From NCBI GenBank assembly GCA_947502885.1, contig CANNBP010000011.1:124001-188000 (forward strand): a DNA stretch of 64,000 nucleotides, given 5' to 3'. The notes under the pieces were generated by a model. That model made no database searches and had not been told where the DNA came from. It saw only the letters and a program-made list of their open reading frames with translations. Position 1 is the stretch's first letter; every line of letters begins with the position of its first letter. A program made the position numbers and the translations under genes. The stretch comes from an uncultured Aquimarina sp. GTDB lineage: Bacteria > Bacteroidota > Bacteroidia > Flavobacteriales > Flavobacteriaceae. Shown in pieces: positions 36,518 through 45,448 of this stretch.

Positions 36518-37269
36518 TGTTTAATTTTTGTTGTTTATAATAATTTGATAAAGTCTATTTTAATTAAAAGAACCTCCTTAATTGTAATGAAATCGTATCA
36601 TTAAATGTTGTTTCATTATAAAGTCGAAAAAAAAAGAGCCTCCCCTTACGCTAACATTTAAAAAAAATTAACCAACCATTTAATAATACCTAAAACAATG
36701 TTTATAAACGTTTTTTTGGGATTGATTTTCTATTTAAATAGAGTAAAAAACGAGCGATACAGTTTAAAAATTAGTTTTATACATGCGCTACTTAATAAGG
36801 TTTTCAAGTTTTCTTTTCTTTATAAAAATCGACTTGTAATATGTAAATTCTTACTGCGAATGTAAAGTGAAATTACTTCTCCAAAAAGCGATAATTCCTC
36901 AAATTTGATAAAATGAGGAGCCTTTACCCACTATTAAATCCAATACTAAAAACATCTCTCTCAATTCATTAAGTATTTTTTTTTTAAACAAGTGATATTT
37001 AACTTTGCATCAATAAACTCTACAATTTGCAATGAACTACCTTAAAGCAAGACCATCGAAGCATCAAAATATAGTTAGTTGACCTGAAGCATTTTTTTAT
37101 AATCCTTCCCATTCCTTGATTTTTCACATATCAGTTCTTAAATGAAACTGCCGTAATCTAAATTGAATTATTTTCGATTCAGGCGAAAAAGAAAATTCAG
37201 GGATAGTAGCGCTATCGATGCATTTTATTTTGAAGCATATGATAAAAAGAAACAATTATGATCATATAA
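36518..37269. other. Intergenic region with leader, dispersed repeat and a possible coding remnant
   Basis: This 752-bp gap holds the leader of lipoprotein copy 2 (to ~36665), the dispersed repeat at 36796-36943, and an unassigned stretch. In that stretch a 32-codon plus-strand frame (TTG 37163 to stop 37261) reads F-R-F-R-R-K-R-K-F-R-D-S-S-A-I-D-A-F and could be a gene fragment or part of an intergenic repeat. No intact gene is seen. Confidence 0.5.
36796..36943 (-). repeat. Dispersed repeat with hairpin, copy A
   Basis: It is homologous over ~145 bp to 63846-63990. The best part, tctccaaaaagcg through gaggagc (36878-36921), differs at 2 positions from copy B. It contains a hairpin tcctca / tgagga (36896-36901, 36914-36919). 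It lies on the 3' side of the big operon ending at 37270 and on the 5' side of the lipoprotein pair. Confidence 0.8.
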
Positions 37270-40200
37270 TCATTCAACAATAATCTTATGTACAAAACTT
37301 TTACCGGGTATTTCGAGAATTATGAAATATACACCAGAAGGTAAACTTTGCCCTTTCAGGTTCATAGGTATTGAGTATTCTGAAGCTCCATCACTTTTGT
37401 ATGCCGATACTAATACTGGACTATTATTCAACACGCTATATATATTAAAAGAAATAGGCACGACTTCTTTAAATCCAATATCGATGGTAAAATTACCATC
37501 TGTAGGAATAGGATAAACCGTTAGGTTTTTTAAAAAGTTATCTGTACTATCATCAAATAAGATAGATTGTTCTCGTACAACAATGGTTTCGGTATATGAC
37601 TCGCGACAACCATCAAGAAAAACAGTCATATTCACTTCGTACTCTCCCGTTTCTTTAAATTGAATTTCTGCATATGTGTCATTAACATCAATAATCTGGG
37701 CCTCTTCAGGAAGTATCCATTCAACACGATCTGGAATAGGAAAACTTACATTCGCCAACACAAACGACTGGTTTACAAATAGATCAGAAGACAATAAGAA
37801 CTCTGCTATTAATGGAGTATCTCTAACTATTATCGTCAAATTTGCAGTTGCAATACACCCAAGTCCTGTTGTTATTTCTAGTTGATAGTTAGCTTCTTCA
37901 AATAAAGTAACTTCAGCATCAAAACTCTCAAATCCTTTATCAGAAGTCCATCGGTATACTGCATTAAGATCATTAATACTGGCATCAACCGTATATGTTT
38001 GTCCTTGACATAATATTTTACTTGAGGGTCCAATATCCAAGATAATTTCTTCAGGATCAACTAACACCACCTCTTCTATAATCTTACACCCCTTACTATC
38101 CATAACCTCAACAAAATATTCACCTTCTGGGATGTTAGAAATATCGGGACTAGTTGCGCCTGTACTCCATACATACGTATAAGGAGGAACTCCTCCTCTA
38201 GCTTCAACTTTTGCTATTCCTGTACTTCCTTGATAACATAGAGGGTTAGTACCTAAAATATCTGCCTCTAAAGGAACTGGGGCAAATGTAGTGATAGAAG
38301 TTTGAGCAATACACCCACGAGCATCCTGAACAACAAGTGTATAGGTACCCGAAGGAACATCTACTAACTCTTGATCAATGCTAAATCCATTCTGCCAAAA
38401 ATAAGTATACGGTTGCACTCCTCCCAATACTTTTGAGGTAATATTCCAATCGTTTAGATCCCCACAATTCATATAATCAGCGTTAAGATCGACCTCTAGT
38501 TCTAATGGAGGACCAGTTATTTCATATACATCACTTTGTATAGAATCACCAGCTGCATCCTCTACAATAACATAATAGTCACCAATAGGGAGTTCATATA
38601 GAACGCTACCAGATCCAATCGAATTAGGATTCCCTACCTCATACCACCTAAAGATAAATGGATCATTATTAGAAAATGGGATACCTCCTATAACATTTGC
38701 CTTCAAACTTGCAGAATTAAAACCTTGGCAAAGTACTGGGTTAATTTGGATTACATCTACAGAAAGTCCTGGTAAAGGATCATCAACATTTCTTATCGGT
38801 ATTGTACATTGATTAGCATCTATAACAACAACAAAATATTCACTATTGCCTGTATTGCTTAAAGTATTTGTATTTGATGGATATTGCGTACCATTTAGAG
38901 CGAACCATTCAAAACTATAGGGAGGCGTACCACTAGTTACATTTATAGTTATGGATCCATCTCGCATATTTGGTGATGAAGGTGGAATTCTGGTAATCTC
39001 TGTTATGCTTAATTGTCCTGGTTCGGTGATTGTTATGTCAGGTGTCCTTATTTGACAGCCATTCCTGTCTGTTACTGTTAAAAAGTAATTTCCCGCATAT
39101 AGATTTGAAATATTCTGGGTTGTATCTCCATTACTCCAATTGTATAAATATTCCCCATTATTAAAAGGAGTTCCACCAGAAACTTCAACGGTTATAATCC
39201 CAGAATTATCATTAAAACACTTAACGTCAGTTATACCAGAAATGCTGATATCAATTGCGTCAGGTTCGTTTACTTCAAAAGTCAAAGATGTTGTTTTATT
39301 ATTATTGGCATCTGTAATAATTACAAAATAATCTCCCTTACCAATATTGTCAAGTATTTGATTTGTTCCTAAAACAGAACTTGGATCATTATTAGAATAC
39401 CATTCATATTGATAATATGGATTTCCTGTGTTTTCATTAAAAGGTACTCCGCCAATCACAGTAGATTCTAATATTGCATCCTTTACTCCATTACAAGATA
39501 CTCTTCCTCCAATGGTTGGATAATCAACTGTAACCTCAAGTTTATCTGGTTGAACCAGTGTGTAGACCCCATCTGTTATACAACCATTGGCATCAATAAC
39601 TTTTACTTCATAATTCCCGATGGGTAAATTATCTATGATACTATCTGTACCTATAATAGTAGTTTCATTTTCTCGACGCCATTCATATCGATAATCCTGA
39701 GTTCCTCCAGATACAGTTATACTTATTTCACCATTCTGTGTTTCAAACCCTGTTAAGTCAACCTCTTGAAATTCTGAAATCAATAACTGGGCATCAGGTT
39801 GTATTATTTTCATTGAATCTGGCACTTCAATCTCTGGGCATCCATTTTTATCTTGTACTAAGATTTCATAATCTCCTTCGGGTAAATTATCAAATTGTAC
39901 ATCACCAATTGAGAATGAATCGTTCAGATAAAAAGTACCATTTCTGTATAACTCGATTATATAGGTGTTATCATCAAACGGGGTTCCCCCGATAACATTA
40001 AGTTGCAAGCTACCTGTAGATTGATCAAAACATTTTACATCTGTTTTATCTATTAATGAAACTACAATTTTATCAGGTTCCTCAAAAATAAAAGTATCGG
40101 TTGCAATAGCTTCATTAACATCTGTTGCAACCACTTTGTAAATACCAGTTCCTAAGTTTTCTATAAAACTTAATGATGCATCTTGAATTATTTCAACCTC

Positions 40201-43200
40201 TTGGTTATTAATAATCTTGAACCACTGATAACTATAAGGTTTATCATCTATTCCTCCTATTGTATTTGCTACTAAAACACCATCTAAAAATCCAAAGCAA
40301 TCCAAAGGCTTATCTACAACAATCTCTACTTCTAGCTTATCCGGTTGCGTAACTACAAAGTTCATTGAGGTCATACATCCCACATTTGATATAGTTTTAT
40401 CTGCATTACTATCGCTAATCTCTACATTATATGTACCCTGGTTAATATTAACTAAATCTTTGTTTGTTGATAAAAAAGTTGGATCTCCTAATTTTGTCCA
40501 TTTATATATGTAATCAGGTATTCCCCCAGATACTGTAATTGAAATACTTCCTGTACTTTCATTAAATATTTTTACATTTTCTTTTGAAAATGCTATAATT
40601 TCTAGTGGATTATCTGGTTGTCCGATTATAAAAGTTGTTTCCTTTAGACATTCCAAATTTTCATCCCGTACTTCAACTTTATATACACCAGACGTCAAAT
40701 TATTCAAATCTTGATTTGTACTATTAAATAGAAAGTCTCCTTCTTTGCTCCAGTTATAAGTTAATACTCCCGTACCTCCTGTGGCAGTAAGATCAATACT
40801 TCCATTAGTACCCCCATTGCAAAATACATCTACATGTGTCCCGTCTAGTTGAATTTCGCTAGGTTCTACCAGCGTTTTTGCATCACTTATATCAGAGACA
40901 TTTACCAAATCTGTAGCTTTAATTTCATAAACACCCTCATCGAGCCCTGTGATTGTTTGATTAGTCTCTCCTATTAATTCCACAGACACTCCTGATTCAA
41001 CAACATACCATTGATAACTATAGTTCTGAGCAGAGTTTGTAACCCCTCCTTGTACAATAGCAGTTAGATTTGCTTTTTGCCCAAAGCATAGAATATCTTG
41101 ATCTACTTGTATTCTTGCTATTAAGGGCTCAGGGTCTTTTAATTCAAATATTCTTGTTTTTAGACAACCATTGCCGTCTGTAACGGAGAGCGAGTAAGTT
41201 CCTTCTGTCAACCCGGTTAAATCTTCTGTCGTTCTTACTCCTGCGAATTGATCACTAGTCCATGCATAAGAATATGTTCCTAGTCCTGTACCCCCTGATA
41301 CAATAATATCTAAAGCGCCATTTGTACCACTCACAGAAGTAGGACCTTGTATTCCTAAACCAGAAACATCAATAATGATCTCATCCTCTTCAGAAATCGT
41401 TATAGGATTATCATTACTAATCGGGCAATTTTCTGTATCCAAAACTTCAAAATTATAATCTCCACTTGGTTGATTAATAAATGCCACAGGGCCATTGGTT
41501 ACTTGTGTTTCTCCATTATCCCAATTAACAGTATATGGTGGTCTTCCTCCAGAGATTGTAAATTGTATTGCTCCGGTTAAGTTTCCAAAACATTTTACAT
41601 GATCTATAGAAAAAGGAGATATTGCAAGAGGGACTGGGCTAATTAAAGTTTCACTATCTGATACAGAAGAAGCTCCTATATTACTTAGTGTTACATTGTA
41701 TGTTCCATAGGATAGGTTATTTATCCTTTTTGTCGTTCTATTAAATGTTGGATCTCCAACTTTTGTCCATTCATATTGATATCCAGCAGAAACTGTACCT
41801 CCACTTGGGTTCGCTTCTAGGCTACCATTGGTGTTATTATTACAAGATACCACTTGTTTTATATCGATATCAACACCTAGTGCATCAGGTTCTGTAACTT
41901 CTATAGGTTGAGAAACAAAATTACATCCGTTATTATCAATAATTGTAAGCGTATAAAAACCCGCTGTTAACCCAGCGATATCTTCTGTGGCGCTACCATT
42001 GCTCCATCTATACCTATAGGGTCTTGTCCCCCCTGATACTGTTAATCTAATTACCCCGGTAGCATCTCCTCTAAATGCTACTGGTGTAACTCTTATATTA
42101 GAAAATGAGACTCCATCTTGAGGCCCATTAATGAATACATTTTCTCCTACATTTCCTGAAGCTGTTTCTCCTACACACCCGCTTGTATCCTGAACCTCAA
42201 TTCTATAATTCTGACGCCCTGCTAATCCCCATAACACATGCCTATTCCCGCTTGTGAAATTGCGCCAAGAACCTCTATCAACTCTATATTGATATTGACC
42301 ATTACCTCTACTTGCTGTAATTGTTAGTCTGCCTGTATTTTCTCCAAAACATTGTACATCTTCATTTTTTACAGCAGAAAACCTAATCTTTGGAGTATCT
42401 CCTATCACAATTGGTCCAGGATAATCGATCACTTCACCAGGAAGAGGCTGATAAGTAAGCGTATACGTTCCAGAACGCAACCTATTTGCAGGCCATGTAA
42501 AACTGGATCCTGCCACATATTGTTGGTAGCTCTCTACAGGTCTACCATTTTCTCTTAACACAAATAGCATTTGCTTATTGACAGGCTCCTTAAAAGAAAC
42601 TGTAAGTCCCCCGTTTTTTCTTCCACAAGATGCACTTATTGGAAAAACCCCACTAGCTTCTGGTGCACAGGATAACATAGAGAGTGAAACAATATCAGAG
42701 TATTCTCCATTAGGCAAATATTTAGCTCTAATAAAAATAGAATTATCAGAATTACCTATTTGAATATTTTCAAGATTAAGGTTAAAAGGATGTATATTAT
42801 ATCCATATGGTAACAGAGGTGTCCAACCTCGAGATGCGGTTCTGTATTCTAAACCGTAATGAATTGGTTTTCCTTCACAGTTAACATCATTGGTGATTTT
42901 AATTGGCGTATCCTTACATTTAAATATCGAATTTCCGTTCCCATTATTTAAGGACGAAAATTGCTCTAAACGATAGATATTGAAAAAAGTAGAGCGCCCT
43001 TCACCTGGATTAAATAGTCTATCCCTATTACATTCAAAATTATAATACGCTGCTCCAGTAGCGTTTGGATAAACAGTATTTCTGTTGAAACCTGAATATA
43101 ATGTGCTAGAATTAATTACTCTATCAGTTCTAGGAAGACTATAACTGTCTAATCTTCCTTCATAATTAAAAGAAAACAGAAAATCAGGACTTGTTACTTG

Positions 43201-43356
43201 TCCATTGTTTGTTAAATAAAAATCTACTCTATATCGTAGCATTGTAAAGTCTGTAACCTCTCCCGAATACTCTATTTTATATTTATATTGACCCTGTATT
43301 TGCCTTTGAGAAAACATTGCTCCTATTAACATTAAAATCGTAATATATCTCTTCAT
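37270..43356 (-). CDS. Giant SprB-repeat protein with T9SS type A tail
   Basis: The protein has 2028 aa. A signal peptide ends in Q-I-Q-G-Q near residue 23. The N-terminal ~320 residues are beta-rich and cysteine-containing, of no family I recognise. From about residue 324 to 1755 there are about 17 SprB repeats (pattern: V-K-C-F-x-x-x-x-G-x-I-x-x-x-V-x-G-G-x-P-P-Y-x-Y-x-W-S-N-G ... Y-x-V-x-V-x-D-x-N-G-C). Two Ig/PKD-like domains follow, then a type A tail from about 1946 (Y-P-I-P-T-D-G-N-F ... L-P-S-G-V-Y-F-I). SprB of Flavobacterium is a filamentous adhesin for gliding, but it uses a type B tail and SprF; here the tail is type A and no SprF/PorP gene is near. It is the last gene of the operon from 58756; only 4 nt separate it from the previous gene. 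Confidence 0.9.
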   Translation of the reverse strand: MKRYITILMLIGAMFSQRQIQGQYKYKIEYSGEVTDFTMLRYRVDFYLTNNGQVTSPDFLFSFNYEGRLDSYSLPRTDRVINSSTLYSGFNRNTVYPNATGAAYYNFECNRDRLFNPGEGRSTFFNIYRLEQFSSLNNGNGNSIFKCKDTPIKITNDVNCEGKPIHYGLEYRTASRGWTPLLPYGYNIHPFNLNLENIQIGNSDNSIFIRAKYLPNGEYSDIVSLSMLSCAPEASGVFPISASCGRKNGGLTVSFKEPVNKQMLFVLRENGRPVESYQQYVAGSSFTWPANRLRSGTYTLTYQPLPGEVIDYPGPIVIGDTPKIRFSAVKNEDVQCFGENTGRLTITASRGNGQYQYRVDRGSWRNFTSGNRHVLWGLAGRQNYRIEVQDTSGCVGETASGNVGENVFINGPQDGVSFSNIRVTPVAFRGDATGVIRLTVSGGTRPYRYRWSNGSATEDIAGLTAGFYTLTIIDNNGCNFVSQPIEVTEPDALGVDIDIKQVVSCNNNTNGSLEANPSGGTVSAGYQYEWTKVGDPTFNRTTKRINNLSYGTYNVTLSNIGASSVSDSETLISPVPLAISPFSIDHVKCFGNLTGAIQFTISGGRPPYTVNWDNGETQVTNGPVAFINQPSGDYNFEVLDTENCPISNDNPITISEEDEIIIDVSGLGIQGPTSVSGTNGALDIIVSGGTGLGTYSYAWTSDQFAGVRTTEDLTGLTEGTYSLSVTDGNGCLKTRIFELKDPEPLIARIQVDQDILCFGQKANLTAIVQGGVTNSAQNYSYQWYVVESGVSVELIGETNQTITGLDEGVYEIKATDLVNVSDISDAKTLVEPSEIQLDGTHVDVFCNGGTNGSIDLTATGGTGVLTYNWSKEGDFLFNSTNQDLNNLTSGVYKVEVRDENLECLKETTFIIGQPDNPLEIIAFSKENVKIFNESTGSISITVSGGIPDYIYKWTKLGDPTFLSTNKDLVNINQGTYNVEISDSNADKTISNVGCMTSMNFVVTQPDKLEVEIVVDKPLDCFGFLDGVLVANTIGGIDDKPYSYQWFKIINNQEVEIIQDASLSFIENLGTGIYKVVATDVNEAIATDTFIFEEPDKIVVSLIDKTDVKCFDQSTGSLQLNVIGGTPFDDNTYIIELYRNGTFYLNDSFSIGDVQFDNLPEGDYEILVQDKNGCPEIEVPDSMKIIQPDAQLLISEFQEVDLTGFETQNGEISITVSGGTQDYRYEWRRENETTIIGTDSIIDNLPIGNYEVKVIDANGCITDGVYTLVQPDKLEVTVDYPTIGGRVSCNGVKDAILESTVIGGVPFNENTGNPYYQYEWYSNNDPSSVLGTNQILDNIGKGDYFVIITDANNNKTTSLTFEVNEPDAIDISISGITDVKCFNDNSGIITVEVSGGTPFNNGEYLYNWSNGDTTQNISNLYAGNYFLTVTDRNGCQIRTPDITITEPGQLSITEITRIPPSSPNMRDGSITINVTSGTPPYSFEWFALNGTQYPSNTNTLSNTGNSEYFVVVIDANQCTIPIRNVDDPLPGLSVDVIQINPVLCQGFNSASLKANVIGGIPFSNNDPFIFRWYEVGNPNSIGSGSVLYELPIGDYYVIVEDAAGDSIQSDVYEITGPPLELEVDLNADYMNCGDLNDWNITSKVLGGVQPYTYFWQNGFSIDQELVDVPSGTYTLVVQDARGCIAQTSITTFAPVPLEADILGTNPLCYQGSTGIAKVEARGGVPPYTYVWSTGATSPDISNIPEGEYFVEVMDSKGCKIIEEVVLVDPEEIILDIGPSSKILCQGQTYTVDASINDLNAVYRWTSDKGFESFDAEVTLFEEANYQLEITTGLGCIATANLTIIVRDTPLIAEFLLSSDLFVNQSFVLANVSFPIPDRVEWILPEEAQIIDVNDTYAEIQFKETGEYEVNMTVFLDGCRESYTETIVVREQSILFDDSTDNFLKNLTVYPIPTDGNFTIDIGFKEVVPISFNIYSVLNNSPVLVSAYKSDGASEYSIPMNLKGQSLPSGVYFIILEIPGKSFVHKIIVE

Positions 43357-43360
43357 AGCC

Positions 43361-45448
43361 TTAGTATTTTAGGGTTAACTCACTCTTCTTTGACATCCCT
43401 CCATCTTTAAACACTGCTCTTATGGCATACTTATAATTTGTATTAATACTTAAATCTGTATCTCTAGTCGTTCTAACATTTGCAGATACTGTTTTGTATA
43501 ATTGTAGGGGCGCTTCTTCTTTTGCTTTATATATCTCAAACTGTGTGATGTTTTCTTCATTATATCGCCAATTAAGTTGCACAAAATGTTGTTCAATATT
43601 TGGAGCTGCAGAAAATCCTTTTATATCAGGTCGTACTCCTATATATCTTGCAACAACCGAAACCGGAGAAACTGGTGTAGATTCTAACCCTGTTTTATCT
43701 TTTGCTAGTATGGTATAGCTATATAGTTTTCCTTCTTTTATATTGGTATCGATATATAGTCTGTCCTCACTTGTTCCGTTAAGCACCAATTGCCAATCTT
43801 TTTGATCGTCTTCTTTTCTATATATTAAATAGTTTTGTACGTCTTTACTTGGGCTTGCTAACCAAGAAAGCTGTATACTATCATTCGTTAATTGCTGAAT
43901 TTTTTTAATAACCGGTTGACTAGGGGGTAACATATCAGGTTTAACCAATTCAAGAATTTCTGAAAATTCTGATGGATTCGCTCTTTTGTCTAAGGCATTT
44001 ATTTTATAATAAATTTTAGCATTAGAATTGGTAACCGAAATGGTATCTATAAAGCTGTTTTCTGCAATGGTAGATGGTGTAATAATACTAAATTCATGAT
44101 TTGGATTATTAGTAACATGAACCCTGTAGCCTAAAAGGTCTGGCTCTTTGTTTTGCTGCCATGTTAACCGTACAATCCCTAAAGTATCTATCACTCCTGC
44201 TAGTCCAACTGGTGCCGCTGGAGGGGTTGCGTCTTCTGGTTGCACAAGCATAGAAAAAGACTCGCGCTCTTTTCCATACTTACCTATAGCCACAATCCTA
44301 AAATAATTTGACATCCCAAGATTAGTATAGTTAATACTTCTTTTTTCCTTTGAGATATGAGCTGTCACAGTTTCATATGTACCTGTATTGGTATCTGAAC
44401 GAAGGAGTTTAAAACCAGTGATCATCTTATTTTTATCTTTAGGAAACTTCCAATTAAGTAGCACCGATTTGTCATTTATTTTATGTGTAGTCAAAGTAGG
44501 GTTAATCGTCAAAAAAGGTTTTGCTTGCCCTTCTATGATTTTAGATGGTGGCCCTAATTCTCCAAAAGATGATACCCCTTTAATTCTATAATAAAAAGTG
44601 GTAAGATTAGTGATAGAGTCTGTAAACATAGTGTTACCATCTCTTATTCGTTTCTTGTTAACCGTATAAGGGGTTTTGGTAATTGAAGAAAAATGTATCC
44701 CGTCTGTTGATTTTTCTATTTTGTACTTATTATAGTAATCTTTTAATATCGCCGAATTCCAACTTAGGAGCACTTCTTTGTCATTGAAAGTTGCTGTAAA
44801 GTCGACTGGTTTTGGTAATGCTTCGTATTCTGCTAATCCTGTAAACACTCCTCCGTAATCTATTGCATATATATCTGTAGGCACATTGGATTTTACACGA
44901 TATAAGTATTTTTCATTGACTTTTACATCTGTATCAATAAAACCTAATCCTGCTTTTTGAGCTACTTCAAAATCCTGATCGATTACTAATAGCGAGAAAC
45001 TATACCGCTGTTTTAATTCTTCCGATTTTTTAAGTATCCGTTCAAAAGGGTTTGTACTGGATGGGTTGGGCGGTGCTACCATAAATTGATCTCCAAAAAT
45101 GGCTTGTGCTACAATTGCTGCATTATCATTTGCTTTGGCCATCTCTTCCCATTCTTCTTTTTTACCTGGAGAAAGTGGAGCCTTATGAAGTACTTTATTC
45201 TCTCCATTGATGAGTGTTTTCCCATCACGAGAAACGGTAGTCCTACTAATCGTATATCCATAGATATTTAACAATTTCCATGCGGCAGCTTTATTAGGTG
45301 CCCACCGTAACAAAATGCGCCCTTTTTGTACTCTGGATATTACTTTAATTTCACTCTTGGCACTCCTTTTTTGTGCTTGGCATATATTGATTGCCAACAA
45401 AAATGTAATTACTACAAAATATGGTTTTATATTCATGTTAAAAATCAT
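43361..45448 (-). CDS. Multi-FN3 exported protein
   Basis: The protein has 695 aa from ATG 45448; an ATG at 45436 is equally possible. The signal peptide ends I-C-Q-A-Q. The N-terminal ~200 residues form a domain with the pattern I-L-L-R-W-A-P-N-K-A-A-A-W-K-L-L-N, and the rest is a chain of about five fibronectin type III-like domains (repeated I-x-L-S-W ... D-V-x-x-Y-x-I-Y-R ... Y-x-Y-x-I-x-A-x-D). It has no T9SS tail, ending in L-T-L-K-Y. The ATG overlaps the upstream gene's stop by 4 nt. It is probably exported to the periplasm or surface as a partner of its operon neighbours. Confidence 0.8.
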   Translation of the reverse strand: MIFNMNIKPYFVVITFLLAINICQAQKRSAKSEIKVISRVQKGRILLRWAPNKAAAWKLLNIYGYTISRTTVSRDGKTLINGENKVLHKAPLSPGKKEEWEEMAKANDNAAIVAQAIFGDQFMVAPPNPSSTNPFERILKKSEELKQRYSFSLLVIDQDFEVAQKAGLGFIDTDVKVNEKYLYRVKSNVPTDIYAIDYGGVFTGLAEYEALPKPVDFTATFNDKEVLLSWNSAILKDYYNKYKIEKSTDGIHFSSITKTPYTVNKKRIRDGNTMFTDSITNLTTFYYRIKGVSSFGELGPPSKIIEGQAKPFLTINPTLTTHKINDKSVLLNWKFPKDKNKMITGFKLLRSDTNTGTYETVTAHISKEKRSINYTNLGMSNYFRIVAIGKYGKERESFSMLVQPEDATPPAAPVGLAGVIDTLGIVRLTWQQNKEPDLLGYRVHVTNNPNHEFSIITPSTIAENSFIDTISVTNSNAKIYYKINALDKRANPSEFSEILELVKPDMLPPSQPVIKKIQQLTNDSIQLSWLASPSKDVQNYLIYRKEDDQKDWQLVLNGTSEDRLYIDTNIKEGKLYSYTILAKDKTGLESTPVSPVSVVARYIGVRPDIKGFSAAPNIEQHFVQLNWRYNEENITQFEIYKAKEEAPLQLYKTVSANVRTTRDTDLSINTNYKYAIRAVFKDGGMSKKSELTLKY

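Larger units (their letters stand above)
34909..36665 (-). repeat. Tandem duplication of a lipoprotein gene with its leader
   Basis: Two units, about 34909-35770 and 35772-36665, each contain one lipoprotein gene and ~140 bp of upstream leader. The leaders (35627-35770 and 36518-36665) are almost identical, including an AT-rich A-run and the segment agagcctccccttacgctaa. The downstream 'aaatataattaagg' edge occurs at both copies. The duplication looks fairly recent: leaders are better conserved than the middle of the proteins. Confidence 0.85.

Noticed and set aside
37270..43356. Regular repeats as a possible CRISPR array
   Set aside because: The repeats are diverged protein-coding SprB units of 70-100 codons with no short identical repeat/spacer pattern.
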